From assembly GCA_003254885.1 (NCBI GenBank), contig QANT01007460.1:1-64000 (forward strand): 64,000 nucleotides of DNA, given 5' to 3'. Below the pieces are notes generated by a model. The model was not told the DNA's origin. It saw only the letters and a program-made list of their open reading frames with translations, and made no database searches. The stretch's first letter is position 1; each line of letters begins with the position of its first letter. The DNA comes from Purshia tridentata (taxonomy: Eukaryota > Streptophyta > Magnoliopsida > Rosales > Rosaceae). The translations under genes were made by a program, and so were the position numbers. Below, in pieces: positions 1-12,086 of the stretch.

Positions 1-37
1 CATAAATTGGGTACCCGGTTGCACAAATAATTAAAGG

Positions 38-777
38 CAATGCTACCTGACTTCTTTATTTGCTTTCTCTATTTACTTTTTCTCTTCTCACTATGTCATG
101 TGTACTTCATTAACTCTTAAATGTAAAACTTTAATGCTTTGAAAACACATAGCATTAAAAGCTTTTTCTTTTTCAATTTATATTTCTTAAAAAACATTAA
201 ATAAGTTTTTATTTCAAAATAAACATAAAAATAAAAATATCTTTACATATTCTAAAATACACGACACAATCCCTCAGCCCCAGACTACCAACCCAACTAG
301 ACCTCCCCATCTCTGCCAACTACCTCCCCTCTCCTTCCTTCCGACCACCCTCCCCACCTCTTCCCCTTTCTTTCCCTCTTTTCCCTTCTCTCTCTACACA
401 TGCCCACTCCAAAGTTGCAATTATCAGACCCACACAAGAACTTAGCGTGAGGTGTGGTGGGCAGTGGCTGGGAGGGTGGTGGTGTGGTGAGTATAGCAGC
501 TAAAAGAGAGAGAAATAAAGGGACGGTGGAGGTAAGGAGATGGGTGGGTTGGGGATTTCATTACTTTTTTTTTGCTTTTAATTTGTTAATGTTAATTTTG
601 AAATAAAAATGTATTTAATGTTTTTTAAAAAATAAAATTTGAAAAAGAAAAAGTTTTTAATATTTTGTGTTTTCAAAATATTAAAATTTTATATCTAAAA
701 ATTAATAAAGCACACATGACATTATTAGAAGAGAGAAAATAAATGTAAAAAGCAAATAAAGAAAGCAGATAGCATTG
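38..777. mobile_element. Foldback/MITE-like non-autonomous DNA transposon
   Basis: The sequence from about 38 to 238 is repeated in inverted orientation at about 578 to 777, for instance CAATGCTA at the left end against TAGCATTG at the right, followed by matching AT-rich arms. The inner part is also partly inverted: a C-rich tract (about 285-390) faces a G-rich tract (about 445-555). No open reading frame for a transposase is seen. The structure is that of a foldback or large-TIR MITE. Arms differ at many positions, so it is not a fresh insertion. Exact ends and target-site duplication are uncertain. Confidence 0.7.
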
Positions 778-1104
778 TTCAACAATTAATTTGGCTAATG
801 GCAGTAATAAGTAAATTTGTCATTCCAGGTATTTAATGAGTAGCTCAATTAAAATAGCTGTAATTTTAAAAAATAAAATTTGAAAAAGAAAAAGTTTTTA
901 ATATTTTGTGTTTTCAAAACATTAAAATCTTATATCTAAAAATTAATGAAACACACATGACATTATTAGAAGAGAGAATATAAATGTAGAAAGTAAATAA
1001 AGAAAGCAGATAGCATTGCTCAACAATTAATTTGGCTAATGGCAGTAATAAGTAAATTTGTCATTCCCGGTATTTAATGAGTAGCTCAATTAAAATAGCT
1101 GTAA
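623..1104. repeat. Tandem duplication of the right arm, 241-bp unit
   Basis: Positions 623-863 and 864-1104 are nearly identical direct copies with a period of 241 bp, differing at a handful of bases. Each unit holds the right arm of the foldback element plus about 85 bp of flanking DNA, so the duplication happened after the element inserted, probably by unequal exchange or template slippage. Confidence 0.85.
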
Positions 1105-1763
1105 AAGTGCTTTATGCACCCAAATTCGATTTTATCCATCCATCCAAATATAACAAAATTGCCATCACCGTTCCTAATTTTTTTTTGTCGATTAGTGGAT
1201 GATTCCCAGAAAGGAAAACAAAATCCTAGAATTTAGTTTGCTCAACTGCTTAAGTTCTTTGTTGGCCACTTAGCGAATTGTAATAAACTAATGTTAATGT
1301 CCACCATCACGATGTTCACCCGATCCAGTACTTCTAGATTAATCACATTAGTCAAAGAGTGGACCAGTCAAACCCAAAAACTCCCCACACAAAGAAGGAA
1401 ATTCCAAATCAGGACATTGCCGTCTCTGTTTACTGTTTTCTTACAGAGGTCAGTCAAGCCAGCCAAAACCATAAAATTCATTCTGTTTTATATTTTTTTA
1501 ATAGTTAGCCGTTGTGCTTCAGTTTTTTCCCCACCATTTCTCAACGTTATCAATTTATTTTCTTTAATCTTCGTTTTTACACAGTCAAAAGACTCAAAAC
1601 CAAACCCTAAAAACTATTAACCCCTTCATTGACCTTGCTGGTTTGGTGTCCTTCTTCGCCTTGATCTTCACGTTTTACTCAGCCCACTCTGTCTCTTTCT
1701 ACTTGGTATATTCTTGGTCAATTACTTGGTTGTTCCTGAACAAAACCTCAAATTCTTGAAACA

Positions 1764-1793
1764 ATGCCTGTCTTTCAGTCGCTCTCACCATGA
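1764..1793 (+). promoter_or_regulatory. Upstream ORF overlapping the transporter start
   Basis: A nine-codon ORF starts at ATG 1764 and its TGA (1791-1793) overlaps the start codon of the downstream gene (ATG 1790-1792) as ATGA. If the transcript begins upstream of 1764, ribosomes would have to leak past this ATG or reinitiate at the overlap. The transcript start is not known from sequence alone. Confidence 0.45.
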
Positions 1794-4700
1794 ACATCTC
1801 TCAGAGCTCCTCCTCTTCCTCATCCTCCTCCGTCAATTCGGCTTCTGTCGCCACTGCCGATTCGGTAATTCCATCACTTTTTGTATATATATTCACACAC
1901 GTTTCGTTCACTATGCAATACTTGAAACTTTTTGGTTCAGTTTTGACGTTTTCAATCACTTTGAATTCACTATACAAACACTGAAGCTTTTTACTCAATT
2001 TCGCCATACCTGGCTGCTTCAGTACAGAGCAAGTGGATAATAGTATGTAATTGTGATTGTCATCTTCTTTCAATTTAATTATAAAACATTGGTTGGCTGG
2101 ACTGTGATCACTCTTTTTACTCTACTTAAGTTAATTCTGTTTCGTTCAGTATATAATCTATGAAAAGTTCTTAACTTTTTGATTAGTTTAATTGAATTTG
2201 ATGGCGTTATTTCATTCCCGTTGAAGGCTTTTGAATTTGATTGTCACTGTTTAATTTATTTGATTATAGAATGTGGTCCGGAGTCGGAGGAGTGCAGACA
2301 GTAGTCAAACCATGGCTTCCGAGCCATCGCGTCGTTGGCGTGATGTTTTCTGGTTGGGAATATTTATAATTCATCTGATTTTATTGGGATGTGCTCTTAC
2401 GGTTCTGGGGCTCAATAGGTTTAAGAAAACAGATAGGCTAAACATAGATAAGTACACACAGCGATTTTTGGAAAATCAAAGGGGATTAACGGAGAACTAT
2501 TGGCCGCTCTATGCTCTTGCCGGTGGAGTTGGGACAGTTCTTGGTTGGACTTGGTTGCTGTTTCTGGGTTCTCAAGCGAATCACATGATGAAAGTTGCGG
2601 TGCACATCTTGACTACGTATCTTGCTGTCATTAGTGTTCTATGTTTCTGGATTGAACAGTTTTTCTGGGGTGTTGCATTTGCGATTGGTGCTGTGTTGCA
2701 GTTCTTGTATGTTATATCAGTCATAGACAGGTATGAGCTTGAGATTTATATTGTTTATTTTGTTATAGTACGACTATAAAACAACGTCTGGGCAATTAAG
2801 TAAATTTGAGAGTTCAGGATGGTTTGGTATGAATTTATATGCCTATAGCCCTTAGAGTTTGGTTATTTTCTTAGACCATTATAATGTAATTGTTTGTCTC
2901 AAAATAAAAAATATCATTTTTTCTTTTAACTCATAAGTGAGGAGGAGGAGGAGGAGGAGGAGGGGAGGGGGTATGCATGCATTTATATAAGTTTTGTATT
3001 CTACTACGAGGCTGGATAGCAGGGGTGACATACCTATATTTATGAATTACAGGCTTGGTGACATACATTTCACATGCATCGTGGGTAGTCCTATTTCAAT
3101 GGATTATTTTCTAGTTGTAATTTCTTTTTGGGTTGCAGAGGTTCAATTTTCATTACTTTATTTAGATTTTTGTAATAAACTATCAATTCCATTTGATGAC
3201 TTCTGATGAAGATAGTCCACTGGATTATTCTTGATGTAAGAGGAGCAAATCTTTTGACATGAAGAAGAGTGTCCAATGCATATTTTAGTAAAATTGGAAG
3301 TAGATGTATTTTTAATTGATCTTCATGATTGACTTAATTCTGAACCTTCTCTCTCTCTCTCTCTCCCCCTCCCTCTCTTTACACACAAACATAAGAAAAT
3401 GCTATGGATATATTAGAATCCAGAATGATCAGATCCCTTTGCAGTCTTTCTGACTCTATTGTTAATCAATAGACTTCCATTTACTATGCTGGTGCTACAA
3501 ACAGCTGTCAAGATGGTTTGGAGTCTACGCAAAGTTATGAGAGTAGCATACGCATTCATGCTTATTATGCTTTTATGGATGGTAATATGGTCTTTTGGGG
3601 CCGCTGGTGTTGTAGCTTCAAGCATTGGTGATGGTGGACGCTGGTGGCTTCTTGTGGTGAGCTGGCAAGTTTTGCTCTGCTTTCATCTTGTTATTGGGAT
3701 AAAAATGCAACAAAACATTAAAACATGCCTTAGCTAAGGACACTAATAATCTTGCCACGCATGTGCAGGTCCTCTCTGTAAGCTTATTTTGGACAGGTGC
3801 TGTTCTCTGTAATACTGTACACGTTATAGTGTCTGGGATGGTGTTTCGTGTTCTTATGCATGGTGGTCGAGAGGCTTCATCAATGCCTCCAAGCTCATTG
3901 ATGAAGTCTCTTCGATATGCAGTCACAACTTCTTTTGGCAGCATCTGCTATGGTTCACTTTTCACGGCTGCCATTCGGACACTGCGGTGGAAGGTACACA
4001 TGCCTGCCTTTTATTTTCACTAATATTTCCATTTATGTCTGCGAGATAGTATCTTAATGTTTCATTCTGAAATATATTTCAGATCAGGGGAATTCGATCC
4101 AAGATTGGCAACAATGAGTGTCTACTTTGCTGCGTTGATTTTCTCTTTCATCTGGTGGAGACTCTTGTCCGTTTCTTTAACAAGTATGCCTATGTCCAGG
4201 TAGTTTTCTGCTAGCAACCGCTGTCATTTTTAATTTGCAAATGAATTGTTCATAATATATCAACAAGTTTTTTGTCCAAAAAAATATGCTGCACTGGACC
4301 GAAAGTAATACTTTCCTTAGAAATGTCACAACCTTTATAAGGGATTTTACCAATCCTTTGATCTTTTTTAAAGGAACTTCAAAATTGTTACCCTGAATGT
4401 TAGCAGCAGTAAATATTATATAAAAAAAGAATAGTAATATTTATATGTGAGATTTCTAGCACAAGGCAGGTTGCTGATTGTATTTATGTTAACACCTTGA
4501 TTTCTTTTTCGAGATTTTATTTTCCCTTTTACATGTTTCTCTACATGTCCCTAATCACAACATTTTTGCCTAATTGTTTTCATCCTTGTTTTCTACTGGT
4601 ATGATCTCAGTCCCTAATGATCATCACTTGGTTCTTGTTCTCTTGAAGTTCTGTAGGAGTAGTTATATGTAATGTCACTACCTCATTCCCTACAGATAGC

Positions 4701-5550
4701 TGTTTATGGAAAAAGTTTCAATCATTCAGCGAGGGATGCCTGGGAGTTATTTCAGTCCACCGGAGTGGAAGCACTCATTGCTTATGATTGTTCAGGTGCT
4801 GTTTTATTGATGGGCACTCTGTTGGGTGGGCTTATCACTGGAACGTGCTCTGGGATTTGGACATGGATTAAATATAAGGACAGAGTGGTGATGGTGGGGT
4901 CGACTGCAATGTTGATGGGAATGGTCTTGGTAAGTTTCGAAGAAAAGTATATCCCTTTGTTTCGCTGATATTGCTGTGCTGTAACTAGATAATTCAGAAG
5001 TATAGTAATTATAATTTGTTCAATGATTCAAGAAGTTCTGATGGGATTTTTCATATGTTCAAAACGTTTTTAGCAATTATATTGCTAAAGCACCATTGCA
5101 TCTGTTATAGAAACCAGCTGAGTAGGTATCAGTCCAGAAAATTGTGAAGGCAGCCAGTAGTTAACAATTAAATAAATGTATTAGCTTGACATCATTTTGC
5201 CTAGTTTATCTTCCTGGCTGTCCATTCTTAACCACTAATTAGAGTATTGGTTGATTTATTATGCTAGAACGCATACAAGTTGTTTTAACTTCCAATCTGA
5301 TAGGAAAACATATCATGGATCATGTAATTTTCAGGTGGGCCTGGCGATGGTGGTTGTGGAAAGTGCTGTTACATCTATATATATCTGTTATGCAGAAGAC
5401 CCCATGTTGATTCATAGGTGGGATGCTGAATTCTTCGACCAGATGTCAGAGATGCTACACCAGCGTCTTCAACATAGGAGTGCACGAGCGAGGGAAGTGT
5501 TAACCCTCAATCGGATTGATAGCCACACACAAGAAACACACCCTGTTTGA
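1790..5550 (+). CDS. Choline-transporter-like (CTL/SLC44, PNS1-type) membrane protein
   Basis: Seven coding exons: 1790-1864, 2270-2730, 3473-3656, 3769-3993, 4083-4199, 4696-4929, 5335-5550. All have GT-AG borders and keep the frame, giving about 503 aa. The first 25 residues are a serine run. The rest is a polytopic membrane protein with roughly ten hydrophobic segments, starting near residue 48. The C-terminal half carries the CTL-type stretch with SMPPSSLMKSLRYA and RDAWELFQSTGVEALI. The family (SLC44/PNS1) includes choline transporters. In plants one longer member, CHER1/CTL1, acts in choline traffic and sieve-plate formation. This shorter member most resembles what I recall of Arabidopsis At1g25500. 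The substrate is not shown by the sequence. The start at 1790 is the first ATG in frame with exon 2. An AAACCCTAA telo-box lies near 1602. A GGA repeat (2939-2963) lies in intron 2. Confidence 0.9.
2939..2963. repeat. (GGA)n microsatellite in intron 2
   Basis: An uninterrupted run of eight GAG/GGA triplets lies in the intron between exons 2 and 3 of the transporter gene. It would be a length-polymorphic marker. No function is implied. Confidence 0.8.
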
Positions 5551-7631
5551 AGAGTTACCTGTGTTTTAAAATGTACAATGTAACTAATTGCTCTTTAGTT
5601 TGTTGTCAAATATGTATCGTTTTTATTTAGTTCAAGTTTTTTTTAAGGATACCTAATTTTTGTGAGGCACAAAAGAGGGAAAACGTGATAGCAAGTTGAT
5701 TGGCTTTGGGCAGAGCCTGAGAAGCAGAACTATGTTCATATACACACATCTTCACGTGGTTGTTGGGGTCGAGTTGAGGAGAGAAGAAAGTCATTCAGGT
5801 TCCAACACACTGCAATATTGAGACAGGCAAGCAACTTACATTGGTTCCTTGCTCTCAAGCTTTAAATATCAGTGAATATTATATCTAAATCTTTCATTCT
5901 GGGATGTTCCCCCCCTTGGAGGTATCACTTGTTTTTATTGTCAAACCTGGCTTTTTACTGTTTTCTTTTTGGGGTCTGGGTTGTATATCTATTATGTAAC
6001 TTGTGGGTTTACAGTTTTTTATTTTAATTTTATAAATCTATTTGAATGTTGTACAACCACCCCAAGAGAGTTTTTGGCTGAATTAATTGTGGTAGAACGC
6101 TGGGACTCATCCTTCAAGTTAAAATGCATATGAAATCAAAGACTTAATGCGTTTTATATGGTCAAATTGTATGTTCCCCATTAAATACCTTCGAGTACAA
6201 TTTTGGGAAGAAGCGGTTACTAGTTCTTTTTTCCTTTTTTGGCTTAAGGAATAAGTAGAGTAACAAAAGAAGAGCCATGCCATGCCATGACTTGTGTTGG
6301 TCATACTACATTACAAATTTACAACCCAGCAAAGTTCAGAAGCTCAGAAATTGCAGGAAGTAAGCTAGAGAGGGAAGGCTTTGTAATGGGCCTAGTGGCC
6401 CGAAATGGGTCCATCCAAGATCCATAGGGTCACGTGACTTGAAAAAGGGATTGATTGCATCATCACGAGTACACCAACGAAGCAGAAGTAGTACTAGTAG
6501 TAGAGTGGTAGTAGTAGCACTAGCATGAAATGCACCAAGAAAGCAGAGGAGTGAGTTCGAAAAGAAACACAGAAAAAACCAAAATCACCAAAAGGGCATT
6601 GACACGCCATCAAGTGTACGTTTGCCGTATGAGATGCGTCATATTCTTTCGGCTTTGGCACAAACAATAAATGAATGTTTATGCAGCAATGTAAATGCAA
6701 AGGCAGCAGTGTAGTAGAGTCTGTCACACGCAGAAGCAGAAGCAGCAGAGGCTAAGCGGCTGAAAACCACTTTGCCATTACCAAGAGGTTCCTTTGAAGC
6801 AACGCCATATATTTATTAAAATCTTCATAAATCAGGATAGATAGAGGCTAGAGCCAAACACATTTCACATACCACAATATAATACTCTTTACTGCTTTTG
6901 TGTTTTGGCCCCATTTGATTCACATCCCATCCCATCATTTTTTCGCGCGCAGAAAGACACTCTTCCCCATGATACGTATTTTGCTGCTGCTGAATAGCTG
7001 CCAGACTCACAGTGATACTAGTAAATAATTCTTGTAGGGATAGAGACTCTGAGAGAGAGAGAGAAGAGCATCAATGCCAACACTACTACCCGGTACTCTG
7101 TCTCTCTCATACCCCTAGAGGGAGAAGCAAACAGAGAATCAAATCAACTAAGTAGGGATCGTTTATTTTGTCTTGGGCCAAGTGGCACTAAATAATCCCA
7201 CGCTCCTGATCTTCAAGCTGTGACCAAATTTGAATATGGCTAGCCAGAGCTGAAAGAGTGGCAGAGTGAGTAGTGACATGGGACAAGACTGGAGAGTGGA
7301 ATCAACGCTCCAAAGGATGAGAGTGAGGGAGGGATAGAAAATGTGGCGGGGTTATTGGGAAGCTAAAATCCCAAGTCAGAAAGCAATAATAAAAAGCCTG
7401 GTGTTTAAATTTATTAAAAAAGGAGTCCTGATACGCTATCCCCTTCTTAAAGGTACATCAATATTTTCTCTTCACTTCACTGCTCCTTCTTCTTCTTCTT
7501 CTTCTTCTTCTCCTTTTTCTCCTTCTTCTCCTTCGTATTCTCAAAGTCCCATGAATATCATCTTTGGCTTTTCTTTGCTTTAAAGAGATAAAGATATATA
7601 GATAGAAAGAAACACCAAGTAAGTTAAAAAA
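5551..7631. other. Intergenic region: transporter 3' end and PAN promoter/leader
   Basis: No gene is supported here. The first part should hold the transporter 3' UTR. The last part should hold the PAN leader, with a GA repeat near 7052 and CTT/TCC repeats at about 7484-7535. Reading frames on both strands are short and have no recognisable similarity. Confidence 0.6.
7341..7583 (+). promoter_or_regulatory. Candidate 80-codon uORF ahead of PAN
   Basis: An ATG-initiated frame of 80 codons ends 48 bp before the PAN start codon. Its serine-rich part is just the translation of the CTT/TCC repeat, so it is unlikely to be a selected peptide. If the PAN mRNA begins upstream of 7341 it would act as an inhibitory uORF. 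A second, in-frame ATG at 7551 gives a shorter version. Confidence 0.3.
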
Positions 7632-8539
7632 ATGCAGAGCTTCAAAGCAGCTTTAACAAACCCAGAATTGTATTCCCACTCATCTTTCTATTTCAGGTAT
7701 ACATATTGTGATCTCTCTCTCTCAGCTGCTACTTGATCATGTTATTGTTGTTTTTTATTTTCCTTCTTTTCTGGGTCTCTGCTTAGTTATGGTTTTTGGG
7801 TGTTAATTTAGTACTAGAAATGGGTTTGTTTGTACAAAAAAAAAAAAAAATGAAGTCTTGAATTTGTATTTAGCAGTATATAATAACCCAGTGCCTCTGT
7901 TTCTGTGACTCTGTATTGTATAAAAAAACAGAGGAGACGAGAGTAACCGAAACCAAACGCGTTTTGCGGATCTTGGAGAGCTTGAACACTCCGCTACTGC
8001 CTTTTCTCACGATGATGCTGTTGATTTAAGCCCAAGTATCACTCTCTGTCTCTCTCTGTCTCTCTCTGTCTCTCTCTGGTAGTATATGTATTCTTTAATT
8101 TGTATACGTGTGACATATATATTTGGTTTTTAATGTGGTTGTAGGCTCCATGTTCAGTTTAAAAGCAAACAGTGTCGCTGTTGTACCTAATAACTTGCGC
8201 TATGGGACCTTGAACACGGTACTCAACCCCCATCCAACGTCCCTCTTTCTTTTTCTCTTGCACCTTGATAAATAGCTTCAGGGCCTTATTGGTGGGCTTC
8301 TGGTTTTGTGGGTGTGTTTGTGTAGAGCACTGCAGGTTGTTTGGACATAGCCTCAACAATAACCGGAACAGGAGGAGGGTGTGTAGACACAGGACAGCAG
8401 CAGCAATACATGAATCACCAGAAACGGACGACGTCTTCGGGAAACGGACACTTCGAGAATTGGGGTGACTCAGCCATGGCTGATAATAGCCAACAGACTG
8501 ACACCTCTACAGATGTTGACACAGATGATAAAAACCAAG

Positions 8540-8576
<37 letters not shown>

Positions 8577-11373
8577 GTTGTTTTCTTTCATGAGCATAGA
8601 TGGTGTGTCTGTTACTATATTGTTTAATGGGAATCTAAAGGCTTAATGGGGGTGGGTCAGCCTGGAATTTGGGAATCTTTTGTAAAATTGGAATATGGAT
8701 TTGGCATCCCATTGTTTTAAACTTCCAGAAGGTGTCCAATTAGTACTTGTTCTGTTGAAATCAATGGTGGGTCAGCTAATGATCAAGATGGGATAAAAAA
8801 CTTTATAAACAGTACTTGGCCAACACTAACAAATATACAGCAACACTGTCTATGTTACTATAAATTTTAGCTACCAAATTGGGTCCAAGTGTATTAATAT
8901 GAGATTACCCTCATTAATGCAACCAAAGTTTCTGATAGCAGCTTTTGTTTTTGTTTTAGTTCCATGGGGTTCAGCATGGATCACTTTTAGTTGTGGATTC
9001 TATGGAGCAGGCCAAGGAAAGAACCGGTGACCAAAAGGTTATGATGTATAGATTATTGTTACAACAAGTCATGTGTTAAGAAAGTAATTTTTCTCTTTTG
9101 AATGTTAACCTTATGGGGATAAAATAATTTGCAGACACTTCGTCGGCTGGCTCAGAATCGAGAAGCAGCAAGGAAGAGTCGACTTAGGAAGAAGGTATAC
9201 ATCTATTCTAATATGTAGTTATTATCTTATCTCACTTTCCATGTATCACATTTTTTGGATATCCTTCTTTAGATTCCAAGCTTTTCAGGTCCAGTCTCGT
9301 AGATATTATTATACTAGTTTCATCTGCCTAGGCTGGGCGCTAGATCTTTTAGCTCTGTGCTATTGTTTCTATATGTTGTGACATAAAATCTTGGTATAGA
9401 CTACCCTGAAAATTCACTGACAGCTATAGACTAGGTTTGCCACATCAATGCTTCTCATTCCCTAATAAGCTTTATCCAGCCCATCTCCCGCCCTTTACAC
9501 TATTCTCTTTTTCAGGGATTACTGTATTGTCCATATACTCTTATTTATTGGTACCCTTCTAGTCCAATTGATGCCCCACAAAATTTAATGAATAACTGCA
9601 ACCTTATCTGTTGAAAATTACATTGTTTTAAGTTAATGAATAAAACATATTTGGATCATTTATAGGTTTTGGTTTTGGATAGGCATATGTCCAGCAGTTG
9701 GAAAATAGTCGACTTAGGCTTACGCAACTAGAGCAAGAGCTTCAGCGAGCACGCCAACAGGTGCATGAATTTATAGTTTTTTTTATAATGTTTTTGTTTA
9801 TTATGTTGGGGGGAGTTGGGGAGAGGCCAAGACTATTTTCATTCTGGGTTTGATATTTCAATGCAGGGTATATTTATTGCAACTGGAATTTCAGGGGATC
9901 ATGGTCATTCATTGGCAGGAAATGGTAAGTTATTTTAGATACATGAATATTTGTTGTGCTTCAGTTCCTGGTTGTTGCAAGGACTGTCATCCATTGAGCT
10001 AAAAAACTAAAACCAAGAAAATTGGAATTGGTATCAATAAATTAAGCAAAGTATTAAATTGTACTTGTAGCTATTTGTAATTGTATATAGACACAAGGGT
10101 CTAGGTAAATAGATATAATGGTACAAAGCAGACAAGTAGTTTGCTTGAGTTTTAAGGACCGAGATGACAATCTGAAATACGTTTGTGGGAGAGATGATGT
10201 TAGAGGTCACTTAAAGATAGGAGGACGAGGTAGTAGAAATTAAACTGGGCAGATCTGCAGAGCTTGCCTTCCTTCCGATTATTTTGACCAAAAAAGCTTT
10301 GTTGTGTGATGTGAACCTATAAAATGCGTTGGATCAAGTCACTACCATTTGTGATGCATTGTAGTTTATATCAATAATTCATACACTGGGCCAGGAAAGG
10401 TTTTACAAATACTGTGTCCTGCATTTCGGGAAGAATCCTATGTAGATAAGCATGACCCGGTCAAATGGTTTCTTATAACCGATTGTAATTTCAGGGGCCT
10501 TAGCATTCGACTTGGAGTATGCACGCTGGCTTGATGAACATCAACGACTGATACATGATATGCGATCAGCTGTGAATTCCCATATGGGCGATAACGAATT
10601 GCGAATTCTTGTTGACAGTGTGATGACACACTATGATGATATATTTAGGTTAAAGAGCATCGCTGCAAAGGCTGATGTATTTCACATGCTCTCTGGCATG
10701 TGGAAGACACCTGCAGAGAGGTGTTTTATGTGGTTGGGTGGATTCCGTTCGTCTGAACTTCTCAAGGTGATCTGTTGGTTTCCTAACTAAGTTGCATACT
10801 TATTTCCTCCATTGGCCTAATGAGTATAGACATACTAGTTGGTCCATCTTTAATTGTGTTGTCACTGTTGGGTATTTCAGATACTTGGGAACCACCTTGA
10901 ACCTTTAACAGACCAACAGTTAATGGGCATATGCAACCTGCAGCAATCATCCCAACAGGCTGAAGATGCCTTATCACAAGGGATGGAAGCTTTGCAACAA
11001 TCTCTTGTAGAGACACTTTCCGCAAGTACTAATGGGCCCACTGGTTCTGGAAATGTCGCTGACTACATGGGCCAAATGGCAATTGCTATGGGCAAGCTTG
11101 CCACACTTGAGAACTTCCTTCACCAGGTAACAAGCCTGATCACATTCATTGTGTGATATGCAAATTACCTTCTTGTTATAGCTGTAACATTTTCGTGCAT
11201 AACGTTCATACTTCTCTACTTGTTAGGCTGACCTATTGAGGCAGCAAACTCTGCAGCAAATGCACCGTATTCTGACCACTCGACAAGCTGCTCGTGCCCT
11301 TCTTGTTATCAGTGATTACTTCTCGCGTCTCCGAGCACTAAGTTCTTTATGGTTGGCACGCCCTAGGGACTAA
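7632..11373 (+). CDS. PAN: TGA-class bZIP transcription factor, PERIANTHIA orthologue
   Basis: Eleven exons: 7632-7696, 7932-8035, 8145-8218, 8326-8538, 8960-9037, 9135-9194, 9683-9760, 9867-9924, 10495-10766, 10881-11126, 11227-11373, giving 464 aa. The start MQSFK..., the segment MADNSQQTDTSTDVDTDD and the end SSLWLARPRD match what I recall of Arabidopsis PAN (452 aa), rather than other TGA factors. The basic region is near residues 179-198, with N186-x7-R194 (NREAARKSR), followed by a leucine zipper. The C-terminal half is the DOG1/TGA domain. Family knowledge: binds TGACG/AAGAAT-type sites, acts in the nucleus, sets floral organ number and activates AGAMOUS, and is modulated by CC-type glutaredoxins. 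The acceptor of exon 4 at 8326 was chosen because the nearby CAG at 8335 leads straight to a stop. Donor 8539 is non-consensus (GTCTCT) and merges with a CT repeat. Confidence 0.93.
8539..8578. repeat. CT microsatellite abutting PAN exon 4 donor
   Basis: A (CT)n tract begins directly at the inferred 5' splice site of PAN intron 4, so the donor itself reads GTCTCT rather than GTAAGT. Reading through the repeat adds Ser-Leu codons and hits a stop at 8644-8646. Confidence 0.8.
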
Positions 11374-12086
11374 TGTTTTTGGACATACTAAAAATTAATG
11401 TGCTATTGTGCCACTATAGTAGTGAACCAGCTCTAGTGCTGAGACCATGAAGATGGTTAAAACTATCAAAATGCAGACTCGGCTGTGAGAGACCCCGCTT
11501 TTTCTTATGCTGATTTTTCATATCAGACACACGGGTTGGGTCCCTGCATCTTGGTTTTATAGAAATGCCAGTGATGAAGCCCTATAGACTAGTATAGCCT
11601 GAGTGGTGGTTCTCTAACTTGTAATTAAGGAATGTCCGTTTGGACATGGATGTATACTCTGTCGCACTGCGTGCATCCTAATCGTATCAGATGGTCTGGG
11701 GAAGAATTTTTGAAAGAGCGGATTGTACCAACTGATTTTTGTTTGGCTGTCTACCAATTTCTTGGGGTAATCTTAAAATTGGCATCCCTTGTGAAATCTA
11801 GTTTAGGTGTAAATTTCAGACACGAAACAAACTGAGAAATAGTGGTTTTCTTTTTTGAGCCAAGAAGAAATAGTGGTTTTTAGATGAGTTCAAAAGTATC
11901 ATGATTTGTTAATGCAAATAAAAAATGAATCATGTTAGTTTTGAAAATGAATAACAATACCAAATACATTCCATTATCATTCTTATTCCTTTGATTGCTT
12001 TATCACATTATGTTTTCAGTTTTTACTGTAAAACAATAAAAATAATTTGTTTGAAAAAGAATTAGGCTACGATCTTCCGTTTCCAG
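11374..12086. other. Convergent intergenic region
   Basis: This stretch lies between the 3' ends of PAN (+) and the small unknown gene (-). It should carry both 3' UTRs. No other coding signal is seen; the 67-codon frame at 11632 shows no family features. Confidence 0.55.

Noticed and set aside
3355-3375. CT/CCCT tracts as possible regulatory elements in CTL introns
   Set aside because: Ordinary pyrimidine-rich simple sequence upstream of a splice acceptor; nothing further is supported.
8336-8340. Alternative acceptor ACTGCAG before PAN exon 4
   Set aside because: Using it puts a stop codon in frame within five codons, so the TGTGTAG acceptor ending at 8325 is preferred.
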